NCBI GenBank assembly: GCA_910588875.1
Contig: CAJURT010000074.1
Coordinates: forward strand, 1-9,671
Direction: 5' to 3'
Origin: an uncultured Lachnospiraceae bacterium
Lineage (GTDB): Bacteria > Bacillota > Clostridia > Lachnospirales > Lachnospiraceae
DNA length: 9,671 nt
Shown: positions 1 to 6,325 of the stretch, piece by piece
Layout: every line of letters starts with the position of its first letter
Position numbering within the stretch: the stretch's first letter is position 1
Made by a program: the position numbers and the translations under genes
Notes under the pieces: model-generated
Seen by the model: only the letters and a program-made list of their open reading frames with translations
The model's database searches: none
Told to the model about the DNA's origin: nothing

Positions 1-11
1 AGTAACATGAG

Positions 12-236
12 ATGGAATTTAATTCTGCACTGGAATTTAAAATTTCAAGTCAGCAGCAGCTTTTGTTCCCTAAAGAGGAGGAAGATTTTGGGAAGGCCTG
101 GGAACGGGTCAAAAACCAAAGCTTTTATGATACCGGGGTGGAACTTAAGGAGGAGGATGAGTTGCTGGCGCTGGTGACCTGTGAATATACACTGAAAAAT
201 GGACGGATTCTGCTGATTGCCAGGCGGATTGTCTGA
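12..236 (+). pseudogene. Class B sortase, C-terminal fragment (truncated or frameshifted)
   Basis: The 74 residues read like the C-terminal third of a class B sortase, the cell-wall transpeptidase that anchors proteins to peptidoglycan. A SFYDTGVEL segment is followed by an acidic stretch, then LALVTCEY (the TLxTC-type motif with the catalytic Cys at about residue 57), then NGRILLIARR, which supplies the catalytic Arg strand. The catalytic His and the N-terminal membrane anchor are missing. An in-frame TAA lies at 3-5, so the frame cannot extend upstream of the window. The alternative frame at the very edge reads SNMR and loosely resembles the residues just after the sortase B His, which would fit a frameshift or internal deletion, but only a few residues support this. 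The stop is 17 nt before relQ, so the two were probably co-transcribed. The family assignment rests on motif recognition. Whether it is a decayed gene, a sequencing frameshift or a short expressed peptide cannot be settled here. Confidence 0.55.
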
Positions 237-253
237 ATTGAGGAGAGATACAT

Positions 254-964
254 ATGAATATGAACATGAATCCAAACAGCGAATTGCAGCAGTCGGTGGT
301 CAGCGTCCCTGACCTGGTGCAGGTGCCGGAGGATCTTCTGAACCAGGCAAAGGAGTTCCAGGAGGCCATCATGATGTATTCCTGTGCGATCCGGGAAGTA
401 AAGACCAAGCTGGAAGTCCTGAATGATGATTTGTCCATCCGCAACCAACGCAACCCGATTGAAGTGATCAAATCCAGGGTAAAGAAGCCCCGGAGCATTG
501 TGGAAAAGCTTCACCGGCGCAACCTGCCCATTACCCTTGACTCGATGGTCAACCATCTGGATGATGTGGCGGGGATCCGGGTGATCTGTTCTTTTGTGGA
601 TGATATCTACAATGTGGCACGGATGCTGGTGAGCCAGGATGATATCCGGGTGATTGCGGTAAAGGATTATATTGAGCACCCCAAACCGAATGGCTACCGC
701 AGTTACCATCTGATTGTGGAGGTTCCCGTCTTTTTTTCAGACAGGAAAAAGGATATGCGTGTGGAGGTTCAGATCCGGACCATTGCCATGGATTTCTGGG
801 CCAGCCTGGACCATCAGCTTAAATATAAGAAGGATATCGGGACGGCAGCAGATGAGATCGGGGAGGAGTTGCGCAAATGTGCGGAGGTGATTGCCAAGAC
901 AGACCGCCACATGCTGATCATCCGCAAGAGCATTGAAGCACAAAGCCGGGAGGGAAAGAGTTGA
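254..964 (+). CDS. relQ: Small alarmone synthetase, RelQ-type GTP pyrophosphokinase
   Basis: A cytoplasmic enzyme that transfers pyrophosphate from ATP to GDP or GTP to make (p)ppGpp, the stringent-response alarmone. The 236-aa protein is a lone synthetase domain without the HD hydrolase, TGS or ACT domains of long Rel proteins, which is the size and plan of RelQ/YjbM. Visible motifs are NPIEVIKSRVKKPRSIVEKL (67-86), HLDDVAGIRVIC (101-112), the KDYIEHPKPNGYRSYH substrate loop (137-152), EVQIRT (171-176) and DFWASLDHQLKYKKD (180-194). Asp104 and Glu171 have the 67-residue spacing expected for the Mg-binding and catalytic acidic pair. The ATG at 254 was chosen because GAGGAGAG at 240-247 lies 6 nt upstream; in-frame ATGs at 260 and 266 are less well placed. 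It follows the sortase remnant closely and ends 25 nt before the convergent acetyltransferase. With no hydrolase domain, ppGpp removal must depend on another protein. Confidence 0.95.
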   Translation: MNMNMNPNSELQQSVVSVPDLVQVPEDLLNQAKEFQEAIMMYSCAIREVKTKLEVLNDDLSIRNQRNPIEVIKSRVKKPRSIVEKLHRRNLPITLDSMVNHLDDVAGIRVICSFVDDIYNVARMLVSQDDIRVIAVKDYIEHPKPNGYRSYHLIVEVPVFFSDRKKDMRVEVQIRTIAMDFWASLDHQLKYKKDIGTAADEIGEELRKCAEVIAKTDRHMLIIRKSIEAQSREGKS

Positions 965-989
965 CCGGAAAGCAGGGGATATCATTTAT

Positions 990-1763
990 TCAATAAGAAT
1001 AATAGGACAGGGTTTCGGTGATGCGGAACCCTGCTTTTTTATAAAGGGCGAGAGCCGGGGCATTGTCACCGGAGACATGAAGGATCAGGCGGAGGAATTC
1101 TGTGGTTTCCAGGTGTCTTATAAGTTCATAGACCAGCAGGCTGCCAAATCCCTGGCCGCGCAGCTTCCGGGGGACCATAACCTGGTGGAGGCAGAGGCAG
1201 GATGGGGAAACCGGGGAAGTGAGGCAAGTGCCCACCGGGGAATCCGGGGTATGGCCGGAAAGCAGCATCCAGCGTGCACCCGGAGAGAGGATATCACGGG
1301 GCGGGACCAAAGTGGCCGGCTTTTGGGGTGGGGGAGGGAAACCAGGCAGCCGGTTTTGGCTGAGGGAGAACTCCATCTGATGTTCATCATGGGAGTGTTC
1401 AGCGCCCAGGGCATTCAGCGTATACATGGTATCTTTGCAGCCAAAGGGAGCGGCGAAGAGAATCTCATAATCCTTAAAATCTGCCAGAGCCAGAGCCAGC
1501 AGTTTGGAAAAAAAGCCCTTTTTCCGTTCCTCCGGCTGCGTAAATGCAGCAATTTCCACCGTATCCTCATCCCAGGAGATCACAGCCAGGGCCCCTACAA
1601 GCTTTTGGGGGCTGCCGAAGGCCAGATAATGGCGCAGGACGCCTTCTTCCGGCGGAAGCGGGTAGGATAAAGAAGAATTGTCATGGGCACGGCAGCAGGC
1701 AGCCAGCTGGCAGACAGGCTGCTGTAAGCCCGGGGGAAGTGCAGTATAATATCGGATATCCAT
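990..1763 (-). CDS. Tandem GNAT-family N-acetyltransferase
   Basis: A 257-aa protein with two GNAT-like halves. The first half has VEIAAFTQPEERKKGFFSKL (69-88), a degenerate acetyl-CoA motif A. The second half has MVPRKLRGQGFGSLLV (196-211), where RGQGFG (202-207) is a canonical Q/RxxGxG/A pyrophosphate-binding loop, followed by HVSGDNAPALALYKKAGF (229-246), the usual GNAT C-terminal signature. By family it transfers an acyl group from acyl-CoA to an amine; the substrate is not evident. The start at 1763 is set by GGAGG (1769-1773 on the plus strand), 5 nt upstream. An open frame continues further upstream, but that part runs through lrgB in another frame and is not credible. The gene starts 14 nt after the lrgB stop, so it is the third gene of an lrgAB operon. 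Probably only the second half binds acetyl-CoA and the first is structural, but this is inference. The 3' end contains the relQ terminator hairpin. Confidence 0.85.
   Translation of the reverse strand: MDIRYYTALPPGLQQPVCQLAACCRAHDNSSLSYPLPPEEGVLRHYLAFGSPQKLVGALAVISWDEDTVEIAAFTQPEERKKGFFSKLLALALADFKDYEILFAAPFGCKDTMYTLNALGAEHSHDEHQMEFSLSQNRLPGFPPPPQKPATLVPPRDILSPGARWMLLSGHTPDSPVGTCLTSPVSPSCLCLHQVMVPRKLRGQGFGSLLVYELIRHLETTEFLRLILHVSGDNAPALALYKKAGFRITETLSYYSY
1008..1040 (+). terminator. Rho-independent terminator of relQ, inside the convergent gene
   Basis: The stem CAGGGTTTCG / CGGAACCCTG (1008-1017 with 1024-1033, one G-U pair) closes a 6-nt loop and is followed by C and six T (1035-1040). It lies 43 nt after the relQ stop and wholly within the 3' coding end of the minus-strand acetyltransferase. 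The T run is the complement of its Lys-Lys codons in YKKAGF. On the minus strand the downstream flank is only loosely T-rich, so action there is doubtful. Confidence 0.75.
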
Positions 1764-1777
1764 GATTTCCTCCATTC

Positions 1778-2467
1778 TTATATAAGCCCTGTAACCAGTG
1801 GGACGACGATAACCGTCATCAGCCCGGCCACGGCCACAGCCAGGCTGCTCATAGCTCCCTCTATTTCCCCCAGTTCCATGGCTTTGGCTGTGCCCACAGC
1901 ATGGGCGGAGGTTCCCAGGGCCAGGCCGCGGGCAATCGGGTTGTCCAGGTGTGTCCATTTAAAGATGCTTTCTCCAATGATATTGCCCAGAGTCCCGGTG
2001 ATGATGATGCAGGCAATGGTAATGGTTACGATTCCCCCGGCTTCCTCGCTGACTCCCATGGCAATGGCAGTGGTGATGGATTTGGGGAGCAGTGACACAT
2101 AATAGGTATGGTTCAAGCCAAACAAAAGGCACATGGCAAAGATGCTTGCGGCGCTGGCCATGACGCCGGAGAATATGCCTATGATAACGGCAGCCAGGTT
2201 TTGGCGAAGCAGGGAAAGCTGCTTGTAGAGCGGGATGGCCAGGCAGACTGTGGTGGGGGTCAAAAGATAGCCAATATATTTTGCCCCTGCTTCATAGGAG
2301 GCATAATCCACCCGGAAAAGTTTTAAAATGGCGATACATAACAGGATGGAGACCAGGATCGGATTGAGGATTGCCCAGCCGGTTTTCTTTTTCAGCCAGG
2401 TTCCGAACCAGAAGGTTAAAAGGCTGAGAACGGCGCCGAAATATAGGGATTTTTGTGGAAAGTTCAT
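1778..2467 (-). CDS. lrgB: LrgB/CidB-family membrane protein
   Basis: An integral membrane protein of 229 aa, the usual length for LrgB. Hydrophobic segments span most of the chain, including roughly 7-25, 32-52, 64-80, 90-117 and 145-168, with a long one near 204-228. Family landmarks are PKSITTAIAMGVSEEAGGI (128-146) and NPIARGLALGTSAHAVGTAK (176-195). LrgB works with LrgA. The pair was first described as modulators of murein hydrolase activity and cell lysis in Staphylococcus, and homologues in Bacillus (PftAB) and Streptococcus mutans are linked to pyruvate transport. Which role applies here cannot be read from sequence. The ATG at 2467 overlaps the lrgA stop by 4 nt (ATGA) and has GGAGG (2478-2482) 10 nt upstream, implying translational coupling. 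A longer in-frame reading to 2566 lies inside lrgA and lacks hydrophobicity, so it was rejected. Confidence 0.93.
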   Translation of the reverse strand: MNFPQKSLYFGAVLSLLTFWFGTWLKKKTGWAILNPILVSILLCIAILKLFRVDYASYEAGAKYIGYLLTPTTVCLAIPLYKQLSLLRQNLAAVIIGIFSGVMASAASIFAMCLLFGLNHTYYVSLLPKSITTAIAMGVSEEAGGIVTITIACIIITGTLGNIIGESIFKWTHLDNPIARGLALGTSAHAVGTAKAMELGEIEGAMSSLAVAVAGLMTVIVVPLVTGLI

Positions 2468-2835
2468 GGTTTGGCTGCCTCCTTTTTTGCTTTTCGGCCT
2501 ATGATAAACTGTGCGGCCTTCCCGGTGGCAACCATGACGATGATGGTGGAAACCACGCAGATGCATACAATCGGGACAAGGGCGGACTGAAGCTGGTGAT
2601 AACTGTCCATCAGACCTACGGCGGAAGGGACGAACATGACGGACATGATATCAAGGAGCAGGTTTCCGGCGCCTTCCACCTGCTCTAATTTGAGGATGCC
2701 GCCACAGAGCAGCATAAGCAGCAGAAACAGGCCGTACACACCTGCGGGAACCGGAAAAGGCAGTATATAGTTCAGCCATTCCCCGGCCAGGGTGATCCCA
2801 AGTATAACGGAAAATTGTTTTAAATACTTCATCAT
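2464..2835 (-). CDS. lrgA: LrgA/CidA-family holin-like membrane protein
   Basis: A 123-aa protein with about four transmembrane segments (roughly 7-25, 30-48, 60-77 and 87-108) and a basic C-terminal tail ending GRKAKKEAAKP, matching the size and topology of LrgA/CidA. The family signature PFPVPAGVYGLFLLL is at 26-40, and a second conserved region covers LLLDIMSVMFVPSAVGLMD. It is thought to act with LrgB in the cytoplasmic membrane. The ATG at 2835 has AAAGGAA (2841-2847) 5 nt upstream; the next codon is also ATG (2832), a less well spaced alternative. It is the first gene of the minus-strand operon lrgA-lrgB-GNAT and has a good promoter (2876-2904). No lytSR-type two-component system, the usual regulator of lrgAB, is in the window. 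Confidence 0.93.
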   Translation of the reverse strand: MMKYLKQFSVILGITLAGEWLNYILPFPVPAGVYGLFLLLMLLCGGILKLEQVEGAGNLLLDIMSVMFVPSAVGLMDSYHQLQSALVPIVCICVVSTIIVMVATGKAAQFIIGRKAKKEAAKP

Positions 2836-2856
2836 GAAGATTCCTTTCGTAAAAGT

Positions 2857-2870
2857 CGGTTAGCGAACCG
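2857..2870. promoter_or_regulatory. Palindrome at the lrgA transcription start, possible operator
   Basis: CGGTT-AGCG-AACCG is a perfect 5-bp inverted repeat with a 4-nt centre. It begins about where lrgA transcription should start and would cover roughly +1 to +14, a classic repressor position. It is too short and lacks a T run, so it is not a convincing terminator or attenuator. The regulator is unknown, and a 5-bp repeat can arise by chance. Confidence 0.35.
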
Positions 2871-2875
2871 TTCTT

Positions 2876-2904
2876 ATCTTACCACTAAGGCAGGAAAATG
2901 ACAA
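2876..2904 (-). promoter_or_regulatory. Sigma-A-type promoter of lrgA-lrgB-GNAT
   Basis: On the minus strand, TTGTCA (plus 2899-2904) and TAAGAT (plus 2876-2881) are separated by exactly 17 nt. Transcription should start near 2868-2870, leaving a leader of about 34 nt before the lrgA ATG at 2835. Confidence 0.7.
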
Positions 2905-2937
2905 TCTGTACTTTTACTTGTGCTTGAAACCCTGCCT
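2888..2937. repeat. Spaced inverted repeat across the lrgA/pyrF divergent promoters
   Basis: AGGCAGG (2888-2894) and CCTGCCT (2931-2937) are perfect 7-nt inverted copies 43 bp apart, about four helical turns. The left arm lies in the -35/-10 spacer of the lrgA promoter and the right arm in that of the pyrF promoter. A shared regulator binding both arms is possible, but a 7-nt match in about 140 bp is not rare by chance. Confidence 0.35.
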
Positions 2938-2952
2938 GTGATATGCTAAAAT
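2924..2952 (+). promoter_or_regulatory. Sigma-A-type promoter of the pyrF operon, extended -10
   Basis: TTGAAA (2924-2929) and TAAAAT (2947-2952) are separated by exactly 17 nt, with TGC directly before the -10 (extended -10 element). The predicted start near 2959 leaves a leader of only about 18 nt, with AAGGAGG at 2965-2971 and the pyrF ATG at 2977. There is no room for a PyrR-binding attenuator. Confidence 0.8.
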
Positions 2953-2976
2953 GGAAAAAAATTTAAGGAGGATTCC

Positions 2977-3894
2977 ATGATTCAACAGCTGATTCAGAAA
3001 ATACAAAAAACGAAGGCTCCGGTCTGCATTGGTTTGGATCCCATGCTGAACTATATCCCAGAACACATTCTCAAGGCATCTTTCCGGGAATTTGGGGAGA
3101 ACCTTGAGGGTGCCGCTGATGCGATCTGGAATTATAACCGGGAGATCGTGGACCATACCTGGGATTTGGTCCCCTGTGTGAAGCCGCAGATTGCGATGTA
3201 TGAGCAGTTTGGAATAGAGGGGCTGAAGATATATGAGAAAACTGTGCGGTACTGCCAGGACAAGGGTTTGCTGGTGATCGGTGATGCCAAGCGGGGGGAT
3301 ATCGGTTCCACCTCGGCAGCCTATGCCACAGCCCATTTGGGGAAGGTGAAAGTAGGGGATTCTCTGTGTACGGCATTCAACACGGATTTCCTGACGGTGA
3401 ACCCTTACCTGGGAACAGACGGAGTGAAGCCCTTTGTGGATGTATGCAAAGCAGAGGACAAGGGGATCTTTGTCCTTGTGAAGACATCGAATCCTTCCAG
3501 CGGTGAGTTCCAGGACAAATTGGTAGGCGGGAACCCATTATATGAACTTGTGGCAGACAAGGTTGTGGAGTGGGGACAGGGATGCATGGATGGGGAATAC
3601 AGTAATGTGGGCGCGGTGATCGGGGCCACTTACCCTGAGATGAGCGCCGTGTTAAGGAAGAGGATGCCCCACACCTATTTCCTGGTGCCGGGCTATGGCG
3701 CCCAGGGAGCTACGGCCCAGGATCTGAAGCCATGTTTTAATGAGGATGGGCTTGGGGCCATTGTGAATTCTTCCCGGGGGATTATCGCTGCCTATAAGCA
3801 GGAAAAGTACAAGAAATTCGGGCCGGAGCATTTTGCTGAGGCATCCCGGCAGGCAGTGATTGACATGGCGGCGGATATTGGCAGTGTCCTGTGA
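2977..3894 (+). CDS. pyrF: Orotidine 5'-phosphate decarboxylase (type 2)
   Basis: Decarboxylates OMP to UMP, the last step of de novo pyrimidine synthesis, in the cytoplasm. At 305 aa it fits the longer type 2 PyrF group rather than the roughly 240-aa type 1 enzymes. The catalytic signature GDAKRGD (102-108) holds the Asp-Lys-x-x-Asp array (Asp103, Lys105, Asp108). Other family landmarks are IGLDP (18-22), VNPYLGTDGVKPF (141-153), VLVKTSNPSS (166-175), VPGYGAQGAT (237-246) and NSSRGI (264-269), with the phosphate-binding Arg at 267. The ATG at 2977 follows AAGGAGG with 5 nt spacing. It is the first gene of pyrF-pyrK-pyrD-pyrE. Its placement directly behind the promoter is unusual only in that the terminal enzyme leads the operon. 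No defects are seen. Confidence 0.97.
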   Translation: MIQQLIQKIQKTKAPVCIGLDPMLNYIPEHILKASFREFGENLEGAADAIWNYNREIVDHTWDLVPCVKPQIAMYEQFGIEGLKIYEKTVRYCQDKGLLVIGDAKRGDIGSTSAAYATAHLGKVKVGDSLCTAFNTDFLTVNPYLGTDGVKPFVDVCKAEDKGIFVLVKTSNPSSGEFQDKLVGGNPLYELVADKVVEWGQGCMDGEYSNVGAVIGATYPEMSAVLRKRMPHTYFLVPGYGAQGATAQDLKPCFNEDGLGAIVNSSRGIIAAYKQEKYKKFGPEHFAEASRQAVIDMAADIGSVL

Positions 3895-3916
3895 GAAGGC
3901 CGCCGGGGAGGGTACC

Positions 3917-4708
3917 ATGGAGAATAAGAAAAAAGAAGCAAAGGCCAGATGCCTGGCAAAGGTAGAATCCCAGAACTGCCTGGCAGACGGCATATACAGC
4001 ATGTGGATCCAGGCAGAGGAGATTGCGGCGGGGGCAAAGCCAGGCCAGTTCCTCTCTCTCTATACCAGGGATGCCAGCCGTCTCTTGCCAAGGCCGATCA
4101 GTATCTGTGAGATTGACAAAGAGCAGGGGAGGCTGCGGGTCGTGTACCGGGTGGCGGGAGCAGGCACCCAGGAGTTTTCCCGCTGCCAGGCAGGGGATCC
4201 GGTGACAATTATGGGGCCGTTGGGGAATGGGTTCCCCCTGGAAGAGGATGTGGGCAGGAAAGCATTCCTGGTGGGCGGCGGGATTGGGATCCCGCCCATG
4301 CTGCAGCTGGCAAAGGAGTTAAAATGCCAAAAGCAGATGGTCTTGGGATACCGGGACGAACTGTTTTTGAATGAAGAGTTTGAGCCCTATGGAAAAGTGG
4401 CTATTGCTACGGAGGATGGCAGCGCCGGGACCTGTGGCAATGTGCTGGATGCCATCCGGGAGAATGGGCTGAAGGGGGATATCGTTTATGCCTGCGGGCC
4501 GACCCCTATGCTGAGGGCGCTGAAGGCCTATGCCCTGGACCAGGGCATGGAGTGCTGGCTTTCCCTGGAGGAGAGGATGGCCTGTGGGATTGGGGCCTGC
4601 CTGGCCTGTGTCTGCCGGTCCAAGGAGGTTGACGGACATTCCCATGTACACAACAAACGGATCTGCAAGGACGGCCCGGTTTTTGCGGCGCAGGAGGTGG
4701 AACTGTGA
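3917..4708 (+). CDS. pyrK: Dihydroorotate dehydrogenase B, electron transfer subunit
   Basis: Carries electrons from the FMN of PyrD through a [2Fe-2S] cluster and FAD to NAD+, allowing dihydroorotate oxidation by the class 1B enzyme (PyrD2-PyrK2). The 263-aa protein has a ferredoxin-reductase-like FAD domain with RPIS at 59-62 and GPLGNGF in the low 100s, an NAD-binding GGGIGIPPM (120-128), and a C-terminal iron-sulfur domain. The cluster ligands are Cys223, Cys228, Cys231 and Cys250 in the pattern C-x4-C-x2-C-x18-C, with an extra Cys at 233. The start at 3917 was chosen for GGGGAGGG (3905-3912) just upstream and because an N-terminus there gives the family length. An in-frame ATG at 3860 lies inside pyrF and was rejected. 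It starts 22 nt after pyrF and overlaps pyrD by 4 nt, fitting stoichiometric synthesis of the two subunits. Confidence 0.97.
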   Translation: MENKKKEAKARCLAKVESQNCLADGIYSMWIQAEEIAAGAKPGQFLSLYTRDASRLLPRPISICEIDKEQGRLRVVYRVAGAGTQEFSRCQAGDPVTIMGPLGNGFPLEEDVGRKAFLVGGGIGIPPMLQLAKELKCQKQMVLGYRDELFLNEEFEPYGKVAIATEDGSAGTCGNVLDAIRENGLKGDIVYACGPTPMLRALKAYALDQGMECWLSLEERMACGIGACLACVCRSKEVDGHSHVHNKRICKDGPVFAAQEVEL

Positions 4709-5610
4709 TAAATACGAAGGTGACTCTGGCAGGGGTGGAACTGAAGAATCCGGTGATGACGGCATCCGGCACATTTGGGAGTGGCGCGGAATATGGGGAA
4801 TTTGTGGATCTGAACCGCTTGGGGGCTGTGGTTACCAAGGGAGTGGCCAATGTACCCTGGCCGGGCAACCCGACACCCCGGATTGCAGAGGTCTATGGGG
4901 GGATGCTCAATGCCATTGGGCTGCAAAACCCTGGAATCGATGTCTTTGCCGGACGGGATATTCCTTTTTTGAAACAGTTTGACACCAGGATCATTGTCAA
5001 TGTCTGTGGCAGGACTACAGAGGACTATCTTGAGGTGGTGGAACGCCTGGGGGAGGAGCCGGTGGATTTTCTGGAGATCAATATCTCCTGCCCCAACGTA
5101 AAGGAAGGGGGGATTGCCTTTGGCCAGGATCCCCGGGCAGTGGAGGCGATCACCCGGGCAGTAAAGGCGAAGGCAAAACAGCCGGTTATCATGAAGCTGA
5201 GTCCCAATGTGACAGACATCAGTGAGATGGCGCGGGCGGCAGAGTCGGGCGGGGCGGATGTGGTTTCCCTGATCAATACTCTGACCGGAATGAAGATTGA
5301 CATCAACAAAAGAACCTTTGCCCTTGCCAATAAAACCGGCGGAATGTCCGGGCCGGCGGTTAAGCCGGTTGCCCTGCGCATGGTGTATCAGGTGGCCTGT
5401 GCGGTGAAGATCCCTGTTATTGGCATGGGCGGGATTGCCACAGCGGAGGATGCCCTGGAATTTATCATGGCAGGGGCCACGGCAGTGTCCGTAGGCACGG
5501 CCAATTTCTTTAACCCCTATGCGACGGTGGAGATTGCAGACGGGATTTTACAGTACATGCAGCAGCATCAGGTTGCGGATATCAAAGAACTGATCGGGTG
5601 CGTGAGATAG
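4705..5610 (+). CDS. pyrD: Dihydroorotate dehydrogenase B, catalytic subunit
   Basis: Oxidises dihydroorotate to orotate with FMN and passes electrons to PyrK. The 301-aa TIM-barrel protein has the class 1 pattern: SGTFGSGAEYGEF (21-33), VVTKGV (42-47), the substrate-contacting NAIGLQNPG (69-77), and EINISCPNVKEGG (124-136). Cys129 in the last is the catalytic base that separates class 1 enzymes from class 2 (Ser). The FMN phosphate site is GMGGIATAEDAL with SVGTANF further on. Cys rather than Ser, together with the adjacent pyrK, identifies the NAD-dependent class 1B form. The start is GTG at 4705, overlapping the pyrK stop as GTGA, with GGAGG at 4693-4697 seven nt upstream; there is no nearby ATG that gives the family N-terminus. 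Confidence 0.97.
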   Translation: MINTKVTLAGVELKNPVMTASGTFGSGAEYGEFVDLNRLGAVVTKGVANVPWPGNPTPRIAEVYGGMLNAIGLQNPGIDVFAGRDIPFLKQFDTRIIVNVCGRTTEDYLEVVERLGEEPVDFLEINISCPNVKEGGIAFGQDPRAVEAITRAVKAKAKQPVIMKLSPNVTDISEMARAAESGGADVVSLINTLTGMKIDINKRTFALANKTGGMSGPAVKPVALRMVYQVACAVKIPVIGMGGIATAEDALEFIMAGATAVSVGTANFFNPYATVEIADGILQYMQQHQVADIKELIGCVR

Positions 5611-5632
5611 GAAAAGGAAAGTGGAGGCCACA

Positions 5633-6307
5633 ATGGAAGACTATAAGAAAAAATTTATTGAGTTTATGATTGACAGTGAAGTGCTGCGCTTTGGGGATTT
5701 TGTCACCAAGAGCGGACGGAAGACCCCGTTTTTTGTCAATACCGGTTTTTACCGTACCGGAAGCCAGCTGCGCCAGCTGGGGGAATATTATGCAAGGGCG
5801 ATAGCGGGGAATTTCGGAACGGATTTTGATGTGCTGTTCGGGCCGGCCTATAAAGGGATCCCCCTGACGGTTGCGGCAACCATGGCGATCAGTGAACTTT
5901 ACCAGGCAGATATCCGCTATTGCTCCAACCGTAAAGAAGTGAAAGACCATGGGGATAAGGGGATTTTGCTGGGAAGCCCCTTAAAGGATGGGGACAGGGT
6001 AGTGATTATCGAAGATGTCACAACAGCGGGGACATCCATTGAGGAGACCCTTCCCATTATCCGTGCCCAGGGCGATATCGGTGTGCTTGGCCTGGTGGTG
6101 TCCGTTGACCGGATGGAACGTGGGCAGGGAAACAAGTCGGCTCTCAGGGAGATGGAAGAAAAGTACGGCTTTAAGACCACAGCCATCGTGACCATGGCAG
6201 AGGTGGTGGAGCACCTTTATAACCGTCCTTACAAAGGAAAAATACATATTGATGAGAATCTGAAAGCCGCTATTGACGCATACTATGAACAGTATGGTGC
6301 AAAGTAA
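5633..6307 (+). CDS. pyrE: Orotate phosphoribosyltransferase
   Basis: Joins orotate and PRPP to give OMP and pyrophosphate, feeding PyrF. The 224-aa protein carries the type I phosphoribosyltransferase PRPP loop VVIIEDVTTAGTS (123-135). FGPAYKGIPL (69-78) is the family's conserved substrate-site segment, and SNRKEVKDHGDKG (98-110) is the flexible catalytic loop rich in Lys and Arg. The ATG at 5633 follows GGAGG (5623-5627) by 5 nt. A GTG at 5621, in frame, falls inside that ribosome binding site and was rejected. It starts 22 nt after pyrD and is the last recognised pyrimidine gene. With PyrK, PyrD and PyrF it completes the route from dihydroorotate to UMP. Confidence 0.97.
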   Translation: MEDYKKKFIEFMIDSEVLRFGDFVTKSGRKTPFFVNTGFYRTGSQLRQLGEYYARAIAGNFGTDFDVLFGPAYKGIPLTVAATMAISELYQADIRYCSNRKEVKDHGDKGILLGSPLKDGDRVVIIEDVTTAGTSIEETLPIIRAQGDIGVLGLVVSVDRMERGQGNKSALREMEEKYGFKTTAIVTMAEVVEHLYNRPYKGKIHIDENLKAAIDAYYEQYGAK

Positions 6308-6325
6308 GCAAGGAAAGGGCATATT

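Noticed and set aside
933..1670. 245-codon plus-strand open frame over the acetyltransferase region
   Set aside because: It is antisense to the GNAT gene, which has clear motifs and a good ribosome site. The plus-strand translation has no recognisable domain, and it crosses the relQ terminator hairpin.
1764..1958. N-terminal extension of the GNAT frame into lrgB
   Set aside because: The extension is Gly/Pro/Arg-rich and overlaps lrgB coding sequence in another frame, while GGAGG sits properly before the ATG at 1763.
2911..2928. Short CTT-containing repeats at 6-nt intervals (cttttacttgtgcttg)
   Set aside because: Three imperfect copies in a T-rich stretch between two -35 boxes are within what chance gives; no clear unit or symmetry supports a binding site.
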